Source: Thiothrix sp.
GTDB lineage: Bacteria; Pseudomonadota; Gammaproteobacteria; Thiotrichales; Thiotrichaceae
Length of the DNA stretch: 24,169 nt
Reading direction: 5' to 3'
Assembly (NCBI GenBank): GCA_011375245.1
Contig: DRMA01000030.1
Location: forward strand, 1-24,169
Every line of letters begins with the position of its first letter. Positions within the stretch are counted from its first letter, which is position 1. A model generated the notes under the pieces. It had not been told where the DNA came from and ran no database searches. It saw only the letters and a program-made list of their open reading frames with translations. A program made the position numbers and the translations under genes. Positions 9,501-15,339 of the stretch are shown in pieces.

Positions 9501-10428
9501 CGCGACGTTTAAGAAAAAAGTGGCGGATAAAAATATTAAATACAAAACGGTCAATATGATGTTGGTTGAGATGGTGAAAGATGTACGGCGTTTAATTCTT
9601 ATTGCTGATCTTTCACAAATGGATACGGTATGGAAAAGTGAGATTTTGCCGTTTTGCCAATCAAGTATTGCAAATAAATACCCGATTAGTCGTGGTGGTA
9701 GTGAAATGACCTTGCAAGATTTTGAAACATTCTTTGCGCCAAATGGCAAGATAGATGCCTTTTTTAAAGACTACCTACAAGCCTCGATTGATACCACTAC
9801 CGAGAACTGGGTATGGAAAGGAGGTAATGGTAGCAATCAGCCCAGTGTTGCTATAGAACATATCCAACTATTTCAATTGGCACAAAAAATTAAAGATGCT
9901 TTTTTCCCGACGGGTAAATTAGGCATTCCTTTTACAATCAAAGCATTAAATGGTGGTAATAAGGAGCGTATTTTTAGTCTAGATATTGACGGCAAAGTGA
10001 TTACTAATGAAATTAGAGGCAAACAAGTTTCGGCACAATGGCCAAATCAAGGCAATGAGCAAATTATTAGCCAATTATTTGTGACCAAAACAATTCCCGC
10101 AGAACCTGCTCCAACACCGCCGCCTGTCGCCGAGGGAGGAGAAGGAAATCCTGCACCAGCACCGACGGTTATTGTTGTTGCCCCGCCGAGTGAACCAAAA
10201 CAAGAGCTAAAAACGTATGATGGTCGCCCAATCAATGGTCCATGGGCTATTTTTCGCTTGCTTGAACAACATGGAAGAAAGAAAAATGATAGTACTTATC
10301 GTTTTACGCTGAGTATTCAAGGCAGTAAAGCAAGCTTTGAGCTTCAAGCCAAAAGCAGCGCGAGTAATCCGTTTAAAATAAAAGAACAAACACTTAATTT
10401 ATTCACTTGTCCGAGTAGTTTGCTATGA
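6568..10428 (+). CDS. tssM: TssM (IcmF/VasK), inner-membrane T6SS ATPase-like protein
   Basis: Large membrane-complex protein, 1286 residues. Two N-terminal transmembrane helices (about 12-33 and 47-66) lead to a cytoplasmic NTPase-like domain with intact Walker A GPPGAGKTT (135-143) and a Walker B-like LLDTAGR near 180-186. A third transmembrane helix (about 464-488) is followed by a long periplasmic region ending in the IcmF C-terminal beta domain (GPWAIFRLLEQ is recognisable). Two low-complexity insertions stand out: an Asn/Gly/Lys stretch near 305-322 in the NTPase domain and a Pro/Ala-rich linker near 1173-1212. GAGGA at 6556-6560 supports the start. The gene overlaps tagF by 4 bases (ATGA). 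It partners TssL, and in most systems TssJ at the outer membrane, which is not seen here. Confidence 0.97.
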   Translation: MKKIVALFKKAWFVSLLAVLSLSLLIWFLGPLFGFGKSHPLDSITSRLVIIGILFALWGLYLLLHTLGKKRKEKALLQGIAETAEIDPNDQASQEEIEHLNQRMQDALQALQKARLGGEAGKQSLYELPWYMIIGPPGAGKTTLLANSNLHFPLSKTFGKDAIRGVGGTRNCDWWFTDEAVLLDTAGRYTTQDSNQVVDNKAWQGFLDLLKKHRDRRPINGVMLAISITDLLQQDETARLKQAEVLRQRIQELYEHFNIRFPIYVMFTKCDLLAGFNDYFDHMGRDERSQVWGMTFPLDEDSANDVTNKAKGNGKGNEKKTTTIALFNTEFDLLEKRLHQQIIPQLEKERDQARRQALYLFPQQFSSLQTLLDPFLHEIFRPTRFQHTAMLRGVYFTSATQEGSPIDRIMGALSRTFGMSQQRPAGVPSKGKSFFINHLLKKVVFHESGLAGTNTKLERKLKWLRLGALAMVAALSVLLITAWLTSFFLNRSMISDFERQTIELNDLVKAYRPEHDILTRLPMLNKAAALPSGYSDKYHADGSPNEDVPLLHTFGLYQGDKLGESAISKYRELLEKILLPPILADLEVKAREDLNDPNALFRVLRVYLMLQGKYRVHYNGESMIAFIEPRLKQQLEGQASEDEKRSLHKHLVALFRMQNIETGREEQPILPRDLDERLIAKARSNLADSNPAELAYHQAKGDLMITIESKFPDFTINEAAGPEASSVFVRRNKEKTLSDGISGLFTYEGFHKLFRQESKKVAAEAAASSWVLKTRPSRIATEPQAEGDAALAAAESERKKEEKKLRQQILSYYFHDYIQAWENLLADVAIQPLDSLEVAEEVLNLISNEKDSPLLLLLDKVRNHTHLDRAEGLVGDALSKKVGEKVNQAGSKAGIETTNSGDAARLTQQKRGVTARIVTARFKRLNALTEGKSATNIPLKKVLKQLAALHTHVVSADSSVSAGDEISELTRKKIDKLTATFKKKVADKNIKYKTVNMMLVEMVKDVRRLILIADLSQMDTVWKSEILPFCQSSIANKYPISRGGSEMTLQDFETFFAPNGKIDAFFKDYLQASIDTTTENWVWKGGNGSNQPSVAIEHIQLFQLAQKIKDAFFPTGKLGIPFTIKALNGGNKERIFSLDIDGKVITNEIRGKQVSAQWPNQGNEQIISQLFVTKTIPAEPAPTPPPVAEGGEGNPAPAPTVIVVAPPSEPKQELKTYDGRPINGPWAIFRLLEQHGRKKNDSTYRFTLSIQGSKASFELQAKSSASNPFKIKEQTLNLFTCPSSLL

Positions 10429-11168
10429 GTACTGAAACCTATGGCTCTTCACAGAGTTACTCCCAAATAAGAATGTATCAAGGCTATTATGGCAAAGTGC
10501 CAACACATGGTGATTTTGTCAGCGGCAGTCTTCCGCGACAGTTTATTGATCCATGGGATACATGGTTACAACAAGCAATGGCAACTAGTCGTCAACAAAT
10601 AGGCGAAAATTGGCTGAATAGTTATCTCACCGCTCCGCCTTATCATTATGTGCTTTCACCCAACCTTTGTGGTGAAAATATTTGGTTGGGTGTGATGATT
10701 CCTAGTGTTGATCGTATTGGACGGTATTATCCGCTTACATTGTGTCGAACAGTTAGCCCTACAGCGAATCCATTGTTGTTATTTCAACAACATCAACAAT
10801 GGTTTACGGATGCGCAAACGTTATTACTTTCTTGTTTGGAAGAAGCATTTGAATTGGCAGAATTTGAGCAGAAACTCAAACATCTTGTCATTAATGAAAG
10901 TAATACTCCTACCGTTGATCCGTTACAAGTACATCAAGAAGTTGCATGGCGTGTAGAATCTGAACGACAGATGGTGGAACTTTGCCCAGCACTCTTTTCA
11001 GCAGTATTAGATAAGTTTTGCATGGCATACAGTATATGGAAAACAGAAGGCTCTTATCATACGCCCCCCAGTTTTTTACTCGCACAAGGCTTTCCTCCTT
11101 TTGAAAGTGTTTCTCCAATGTTAGATGGACGTTGGCATGCTTATGGTTGGAAAAATAGAGATATTTAA
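10425..11168 (+). CDS. tagF: T6SS-associated protein TagF (ImpM family, DUF2094)
   Basis: TagF, a cytoplasmic post-translational repressor of T6SS assembly in the systems studied; in some bacteria it is fused to PppA. Hallmarks are GKVPTHGDF at 23-31, the PW.TWLQQAMA helix that follows, and DRIGRYYPL near 96-104. Length 247 is within the family range for the stand-alone form. It starts on the ATGA overlap with tssM and has no obvious Shine-Dalgarno of its own, so translation is probably coupled. It closes the first gene block; a 466-base AT-rich gap follows. PppA occurs here as a separate gene at the other end of the same block. An internal Met at residue 17 is an alternative start that would keep the conserved domain whole. 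Confidence 0.92.
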   Translation: MSTETYGSSQSYSQIRMYQGYYGKVPTHGDFVSGSLPRQFIDPWDTWLQQAMATSRQQIGENWLNSYLTAPPYHYVLSPNLCGENIWLGVMIPSVDRIGRYYPLTLCRTVSPTANPLLLFQQHQQWFTDAQTLLLSCLEEAFELAEFEQKLKHLVINESNTPTVDPLQVHQEVAWRVESERQMVELCPALFSAVLDKFCMAYSIWKTEGSYHTPPSFLLAQGFPPFESVSPMLDGRWHAYGWKNRDI

Positions 11169-11634
11169 ATTATGTATAAAATAATGGGTAAAAATAATCT
11201 ATTGTTTTTTAATAGTTTGTTTTATTTTTTTAAGGAGGGAGTGTTTGAACTAATTTTTTTTTGGAAAAATACCTTGAATTCAACAGATTTTTTACTAGAC
11301 TTAAAGAGATGTAATTTAGAATAGTTTTTGTTGAGTTTTTTAAATGCTTTAATTAGATTATAAATAGCTAGTATCTATTTTTTACTATTTTTTTAGATGG
11401 ATTGTTTTTCTAGGTTTGATTTTCTAGATTTAACTATGAAATAATTTGATTTAATTTTTAAAAAAACCATACTTTTTTTATTATCATAGACTGTCACTTT
11501 TTTGCCAAAGTCCCCAGTTTTTTTGCAAATCAGTGAATGTAGAAAAGGGCTTTATACTATCCATTATAGGAATTCACACAAGCTTTTGATATGTATCGTA
11601 TCTCATAAAACACACAAATAGGGAGTGTTAGCTT
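11169..11634. other. 466-base AT-rich intergenic region between the two T6SS gene blocks
   Basis: I find no convincing gene here. It separates tagF from tssB and probably holds the tssB promoter; TATACT at 11553-11558 resembles a -10 box but lacks a good -35 at standard spacing. It contains a tandem pair of 14-base repeats (11406-11433), four CTAG tetranucleotides (11295, 11368, 11410, 11424), an orphan AAGGAGG at 11232-11238 and a 50-codon ORF (11172-11324) made mostly of Phe, Leu, Lys and Asn codons as expected by chance in such DNA. Many T-runs are present but no clear GC-rich terminator. Confidence 0.6.
11406..11433. repeat. Two-copy 14-base tandem repeat upstream of tssB
   Basis: TTTTCTAGGTTTGA (11406-11419) is followed directly by TTTTCTAGATTTAA (11420-11433), identical at 12 of 14 positions. 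A weaker relative, TTTACTAGACTTAA, occurs near 11291-11304. Repeats spaced at 14 bases could be regulator half-sites, but in DNA this AT-rich chance similarity is a real alternative. Confidence 0.35.
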
Positions 11635-12165
11635 ATGGCAAAACCCAGTAGCCAAAAAAATATTGCAAGAAATCGAGCGCCTCGTGTACAGGTTGAATAT
11701 GATGTTGAGCGTTATGGCGCTGAACAAAAAGTTCAATTACCCTTTGTTATGGGTGTAATGGCTGATTTATCAGGAAATCCTGAGACGCGGCTTGAACCTC
11801 CTGCAAAACGAAAATTCCTTGAGATTGACATTGATAATTTTGATGATCGAATGAAATCAATGAAGCCAAGGGCTGCTTTTAGAGTGCCTAATACGCTAAC
11901 GGGTGAGGGAAATTTAACGGTTGATCTTACCTTTGAAAGTATGGACGATTTCTCGCCTGCAGCGATTGCGAGAAATGTAGATGCATTGAATGAGCTACTG
12001 AAGACTCGTACCGAGTTAGCCAACTTAATGACCTATATGGACGGCAAAACGGGGGCGGAAGAGCTGATTAGTAAGGCATTAGGTAATAGTGAATTATTGC
12101 AAGCGTTGACAGCGAGTGCCAAACCAAAGGCAGAATCTGCAACAGATGAAAAAGGCGATGCGTAA
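11635..12165 (+). CDS. tssB: Type VI secretion sheath small subunit TssB (VipA)
   Basis: Small subunit of the contractile sheath, interlocked with TssC. The conserved N-terminal strand (RVQVEYDVERYGAEQKVQLP, about 19-38) and FVMGVMADLSG (38-48) are clear, as are FLEIDIDNFDDRM and the helical LNELLKTRTELANLMTYMDGK toward the C-terminus, the region that takes part in ClpV recognition of the contracted sheath in homologues. Length 176 is typical. AGGGAG at 11620-11625 lies 9 bases before ATG. It opens the second gene block; tssC follows after 39 bases. No disruption is seen. Confidence 0.97.
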   Translation: MAKPSSQKNIARNRAPRVQVEYDVERYGAEQKVQLPFVMGVMADLSGNPETRLEPPAKRKFLEIDIDNFDDRMKSMKPRAAFRVPNTLTGEGNLTVDLTFESMDDFSPAAIARNVDALNELLKTRTELANLMTYMDGKTGAEELISKALGNSELLQALTASAKPKAESATDEKGDA

Positions 12166-12204
12166 AGCCACTACCAATGTGACTATTGAGGAAGTTTATA
12201 AGCA

Positions 12205-13704
12205 ATGAGTGAATCAACACAAAACGCTGGTATTTTACCACAGTATATTATGGAAGAGACAGGCGAAGATTTTTCTGCCTTGCTTGAAAAAGAATTTAAA
12301 CCCAAATCAGATCGTAACGATAGTGCTGTTAAAAATGCGGTCAAAACGTTAGCAGAACAAGCTTTAGAACAATCCAGTTTAGTTTCTGATGATGCGATTG
12401 AGTCCATTCAATCCATTATTGCTGAAATAGATAAAAAATTAACCGCTCAGATTAATGAAATACTCCATAATGAAGAATTTCAACAACTTGAAAGTAGTTG
12501 GCGCGGTTTGCATTATCTTATTAATAATACTGAAACTGATGAGCAACTCAAGGTGCGTGTTTATAATATTTCTAAAAAAGATTTACATAAAACACTAAAA
12601 AAATACAAGGGGGTTGCTTGGGATCAAAGCCCGTTATTCAAAAAAATGTACGAAGAAGAATACGGTATGTTTGGTGGTGAACCGTATGGTTGTCTTGTCG
12701 GTGACTATTACTTTGACCATAAAGCGCAAGATGTTGAGCTACTTGAACAAATAGCCGAAATTGCAGCTGCCGCCCATGCGCCCTTTATTACTGCGCCAAA
12801 ACCCAGCTTGATGAATATGGATAGCTGGCAAGAGCTTAGTGATCCAAGAGATTTGACTAAAATCTTCCAAACACCTGAATACGCATCATGGCGTTCATTA
12901 CGTGATTCCGAAGACTCACGTTATATCGGTATGGCTATGCCACGTTTCTTATCACGACAACCCTATGGTCCTGATACAGATCCTGTTGACGAGTTTGATT
13001 TTAAAGAAAATGTTGAAGGAAAAGACCATAGTAAATATGCATGGGCGAATGCCGCTTATGCAATGGCAGTGAATATCAATCGTGCCTTTAAACAGTATGG
13101 CTGGTGTACACAAATTCGTGGTGTTGAATCAGGCGGGACAGTAGCGGGTCTTCCTACCCATACCTTCCCAACCGATGATGGTGGCGTTGATATGAAATGC
13201 CCCACTGAAATTGCGATTAGTGATCGTCGTGAAGGCGAATTAGCTAAGAATGGTTTTATGCCTTTGCTTCATCGTAAAAATTCTGACAATGCGGCTTTTA
13301 TTGGAGCGCAATCGCTACAAAAACCAGTTGAATTTGATGATCCTGATGCAACCGCAAATGCTAAATTAGCGGCCAATTTACCCTATTTATTCGCGACAGC
13401 GCGTTTTGCACATTATCTTAAGTGTATTGTTCGCGACAAAATTGGTTCGTTTAAAAGTCGAGGTGATATGGAAAAATGGCTGAATAAATGGATTATGCAG
13501 TATGTTGAGTCACGCCCAGACACCGCATCCGATGCGGTAAAAGCGCGTAAACCATTATCTGCGGCACAGGTTGTTATTGAAGAGGTTGAAGGAAACCCTG
13601 GCTATTACACTTCAAAGTTCTATTTACGTCCACATTACCAACTGGAAGGGTTAACAGCATCATTGCGTTTGGTGTCAAAATTACCTTCTGAAAAAGCTTC
13701 CTAG
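12205..13704 (+). CDS. tssC: Type VI secretion sheath large subunit TssC (VipB)
   Basis: Large sheath subunit. Full length at 499 residues, with the family's strongly conserved blocks: LESSWRGLHYLI near 93-104, PYGCLVGDYYFDH, FITAPKP, WRSLRDSEDSRYIGMAMPRFLSRQPYG, YAWANAAYAMAVNI, GWCTQIRGVESGG and the C-terminal FYLRPHYQLEGLTASLRLVS. It assembles with TssB into the cytoplasmic contractile sheath around the Hcp tube and is unfolded by ClpV. The start at 12205 follows GAGGA at 12188-12192 with a 12-base spacer. Downstream lie 267 bases of inverted-repeat-rich DNA before hcp, so hcp may be expressed or processed separately. Confidence 0.98.
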   Translation: MSESTQNAGILPQYIMEETGEDFSALLEKEFKPKSDRNDSAVKNAVKTLAEQALEQSSLVSDDAIESIQSIIAEIDKKLTAQINEILHNEEFQQLESSWRGLHYLINNTETDEQLKVRVYNISKKDLHKTLKKYKGVAWDQSPLFKKMYEEEYGMFGGEPYGCLVGDYYFDHKAQDVELLEQIAEIAAAAHAPFITAPKPSLMNMDSWQELSDPRDLTKIFQTPEYASWRSLRDSEDSRYIGMAMPRFLSRQPYGPDTDPVDEFDFKENVEGKDHSKYAWANAAYAMAVNINRAFKQYGWCTQIRGVESGGTVAGLPTHTFPTDDGGVDMKCPTEIAISDRREGELAKNGFMPLLHRKNSDNAAFIGAQSLQKPVEFDDPDATANAKLAANLPYLFATARFAHYLKCIVRDKIGSFKSRGDMEKWLNKWIMQYVESRPDTASDAVKARKPLSAAQVVIEEVEGNPGYYTSKFYLRPHYQLEGLTASLRLVSKLPSEKAS

Positions 13705-13725
13705 TAAGCAGCATAAAGTAAATCC

Positions 13726-13803
13726 GTAACGTCTCATCATCCATAAAAATTATCGCTTTTACAAGGAGTTAAATTTTTTAATTTGTAGATCATGAGACGT
13801 TAC
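13726..13803. repeat. 78-base element bounded by perfect 12-base inverted repeats, after tssC
   Basis: GTAACGTCTCAT at 13726-13737 is exactly reverse-complementary to ATGAGACGTTAC at 13792-13803. The 54 bases between are AT-rich and hold an orphan ribosome-binding-like ACAAGGAGTTAAA at 13761-13773, similar (11 of 13) to the real hcp site at 13958-13970. It could be an RNA stem for mRNA processing or attenuation between tssC and hcp, or a small palindromic repeat element. No target-site duplication is obvious. Confidence 0.5.
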
Positions 13804-13812
13804 ATAAAGAAT

Positions 13813-13840
13813 TTAATCATAATCATTTTATTATGATTAA
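13813..13840. promoter_or_regulatory. Hairpin with perfect 11-bp stem in the hcp leader
   Basis: TTAATCATAAT (13813-13823) pairs perfectly with ATTATGATTAA (13830-13840) around a 6-base CATTTT loop. The stem has a single G-C pair, so it is long but weak. It sits 131 bases upstream of hcp. No U-run follows, so I do not call it an intrinsic terminator. Confidence 0.45.
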
Positions 13841-13847
13841 TAAAATT

Positions 13848-13909
13848 GGGAGCTTCATTAATTATAACGTAGCTCCCCCCATTAATGGGTATACGGTAAA
13901 TAGATACCC
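13848..13909. promoter_or_regulatory. Cluster of mutually competing stems upstream of hcp
   Basis: Three nested or overlapping inverted repeats occur in 62 bases: GGGAGCT (13848-13854) with AGCTCCC (13871-13877); the 12-base palindrome CCCATTAATGGG (13878-13889); and GGGTAT (13887-13892) with ATACCC (13904-13909). The last two share the GGG at 13887-13889 and cannot form together, so the leader could switch between folds. This suggests, but does not prove, RNA-level control or stabilisation of the abundant hcp message. Confidence 0.45.
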
Positions 13910-13971
13910 CTATAAGCCCTAATGCAAGTGGTCAATATGCTTGTATTTATTATAAAAACGAGGAGTTACAC

Positions 13972-14457
13972 ATGTCCGTTGATATTTTTTGTGAAATTGA
14001 AGGTATTCCTGGTGAAAGTACTGATTATGAACATGAAGGATGGATTGAAGTAGAGAGTTATAGTTGTGGTGTAAGCCAACCTGTCTCAGGTGCAAGTCGC
14101 ACAGGCGGTCGTACAGGTGGTAGAGCCGATTTCCAAAACTTTACTATTAGCAAAACGTTAGATGCCGCAACCCCTGATTTATTTATCTTTTGTTCTAACG
14201 GTGATCATATTCCAAAAATCACGATTGAATGTTGTTTGGCAACAGGTGATAAACATACCTTTATGAAATATACCTTTGAAGACTGCATTATTAGTTCGGT
14301 GTCAGGAGGGGGTTCAAGCCATGAAATTAGACCAATGGAAACCATTACCTTTGCTTTTGGTAAAATAGAATGGGAATACACGCCAATTGATCAAACAGGT
14401 GCTGAAGGTTCGCCAACAACACGCGGCTGGAATTTAGAAGCGAACGAAGCAGCGTAA
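13972..14457 (+). CDS. hcp: Hcp (TssD), type VI secretion tube protein
   Basis: Hcp forms hexameric rings that stack into the secreted inner tube and can carry small effectors in the lumen. The sequence is a standard beta-barrel Hcp of 161 residues: the N-terminal IEGIPGESTDYEHEGWIEVES motif (split here around residues 9-29), a Gly/Arg-rich loop at 43-52, the FTISKTLDAATPDLF region (57-71) and a C-terminal FAFGKIEWEYTP strand. It contains six cysteines (7, 32, 74, 87, 88, 105), more than is usual. GAGGAG at 13960-13965, 6 bases before ATG, is the best ribosome binding site in the window, fitting high expression. The gene stands apart, with 267 structured bases before and 199 after. Confidence 0.97.
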   Translation: MSVDIFCEIEGIPGESTDYEHEGWIEVESYSCGVSQPVSGASRTGGRTGGRADFQNFTISKTLDAATPDLFIFCSNGDHIPKITIECCLATGDKHTFMKYTFEDCIISSVSGGGSSHEIRPMETITFAFGKIEWEYTPIDQTGAEGSPTTRGWNLEANEAA

Positions 14458-14486
14458 TCGTATCGTTATCTTTGGCAAACGATTAC
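14454..14486 (+). promoter_or_regulatory. Stem-loop spanning the hcp stop codon
   Basis: GTAATCGT (14454-14461) is perfectly complementary to ACGATTAC (14479-14486), with a 17-base loop. The left arm contains the hcp TAA. There is no U-run after it, so it looks less like an intrinsic terminator than a possible 3-prime stabilising stem. Confidence 0.4.
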
Positions 14487-14517
14487 AAGCTTAAATTTAG
14501 GACAGTTATGTTAATGC

Positions 14518-14596
14518 AGGCTGGATTGTAGTTTGTTGCGGAAACCCAGCGTTTATAACGATGATACTGGGTTTCATATCTCAACCCAGCCTACAA
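14518..14596. repeat. REP-like extragenic palindromic element between hcp and tssE
   Basis: Outer arms AGGCTGGATTG (14518-14528) and CAACCCAGCCT (14582-14592) pair at 10 of 11 positions. Inner arms GAAACCCAG (14541-14549) and CTGGGTTTC (14567-14575) pair perfectly. TTGTAG (14526-14531) and CTACAA (14591-14596) are also reverse complements. On the minus strand the right half reads GTAGGCTGGGTT, a loop, then AACCCAG. A GTAG foot beside a short GC-rich hairpin is the known architecture of REP sequences mobilised by RAYT (REP-associated tyrosine) transposases. Two inverted units would make this a BIME-like pair. No transposase is present in the window. Confidence 0.6.
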
Positions 14597-14656
14597 GTGT
14601 CCCCGCTTAAACAAGTCGCTAGGTTGTATTTTGTTTGCTTTTAGCAGGGTGAAAAA

Positions 14657-15334
14657 ATGGCTAAACACTTTAAAAAACAACAGTTGTTGCCTTCGTTATT
14701 AGACCGTCTAACGGATGATAGCCATACTAGCCGTAATATTGAGGCATGCAAACAACGTATTGCTGCTTTAGAAAATGAATTATTGCTGCTTATTACTGAC
14801 AATCAGCAAAAAGGACAAGAACCAGAACAAAAACAAGAACAAAAAAATCAACAACAGATACTACAGAAAAAAAATCAATTACAAAACGAGTTGGAAAACC
14901 AACGTAAACGTATCACTTTTTTATACGAATCAACCGCTTCACTCAATAAAATCAAAGACTGTGTAAAGCGTGATTTAACATGGCTTTTAAATTCGCAAAA
15001 CTTATCAATGGACAACTATCTTGAACAAAATTACCCACATGTTGCTTGTTCAGTGATTAATTTTGGTATGCCTGATATGACAGGGCGCACCGTTTCAAGT
15101 TTTAATCCAGGGGAATTGGAACACTATATTAAGCATGCCATTTTATCGTTTGAACCGCGTTTAATTCGTCATACGGTAAAAGTTGATTTATTTACTGAAG
15201 AGTCAAGTATGGATAATAATGCCCTTGTCTTTAAAATCGAAGCCGATCTATGGACAGATCCTGAGCCATTACATTTGCAGTTAAAAACGCAAATAGACTT
15301 GGAAAATGGCTATGTTGACGTAAAGGAAAATTAA
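14657..15334 (+). CDS. tssE: TssE (gp25-like baseplate protein) with an unusual coiled-coil insertion
   Basis: Baseplate wedge protein homologous to phage T4 gp25. The conserved LLPSLLDRLTDD start (10-21) and the gp25 core (about 97-215: VKRDLTWLLNS at 103-113, YPHVACSVINFGMPD at 126-140, GRTVSSFNPGELEHYIKHAI) are present. At 225 residues it is clearly longer than the roughly 130-180 usual for the family. The extra length is a Gln/Lys/Glu/Asn-rich predicted coiled coil at about 27-95, between the N-terminal motif and the core. The encoding DNA has A7 (14841-14847) and A8 (14867-14874) runs in frame. A possible ribosome site AGGGTGA lies 6-12 bases before ATG. It follows hcp after 199 bases and precedes tssF by 5. 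Confidence 0.9.
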   Translation: MAKHFKKQQLLPSLLDRLTDDSHTSRNIEACKQRIAALENELLLLITDNQQKGQEPEQKQEQKNQQQILQKKNQLQNELENQRKRITFLYESTASLNKIKDCVKRDLTWLLNSQNLSMDNYLEQNYPHVACSVINFGMPDMTGRTVSSFNPGELEHYIKHAILSFEPRLIRHTVKVDLFTEESSMDNNALVFKIEADLWTDPEPLHLQLKTQIDLENGYVDVKEN

Positions 15335-15339
15335 CGATT

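Noticed and set aside
9228..9749. 173-residue minus-strand ORF within tssM
   Set aside because: It is antisense to well-conserved tssM coding sequence, with no ribosome site or recognisable domain.
11199..11230. CTATT/AATAG hairpin plus T-rich tract after tagF as an intrinsic terminator
   Set aside because: The stem is 5 bp with one G-C pair; in this AT-rich region it is expected by chance.
11492..11505. Sigma-54-like promoter (TGTCAC...TTGC) upstream of tssB
   Set aside because: The -24 GG is GT and the spacing between the -24 and -12 elements is one base short, so it does not fit the strict sigma-54 requirement.
13726..13909. CRISPR array or tRNA in the tssC-hcp gap
   Set aside because: Repeats are inverted, not regularly spaced direct repeats, and no tRNA cloverleaf or conserved T-loop sequence is visible.
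14518..14596. Intrinsic terminator for hcp
   Set aside because: The stems are strong but no U-run follows either arm pair; the nested GTAG-footed architecture fits a REP-like element better.
14775..14966. Lys/Asn-rich ORF inside tssE
   Set aside because: It is an A-rich shadow frame of the tssE coiled-coil insertion, with no ribosome site.
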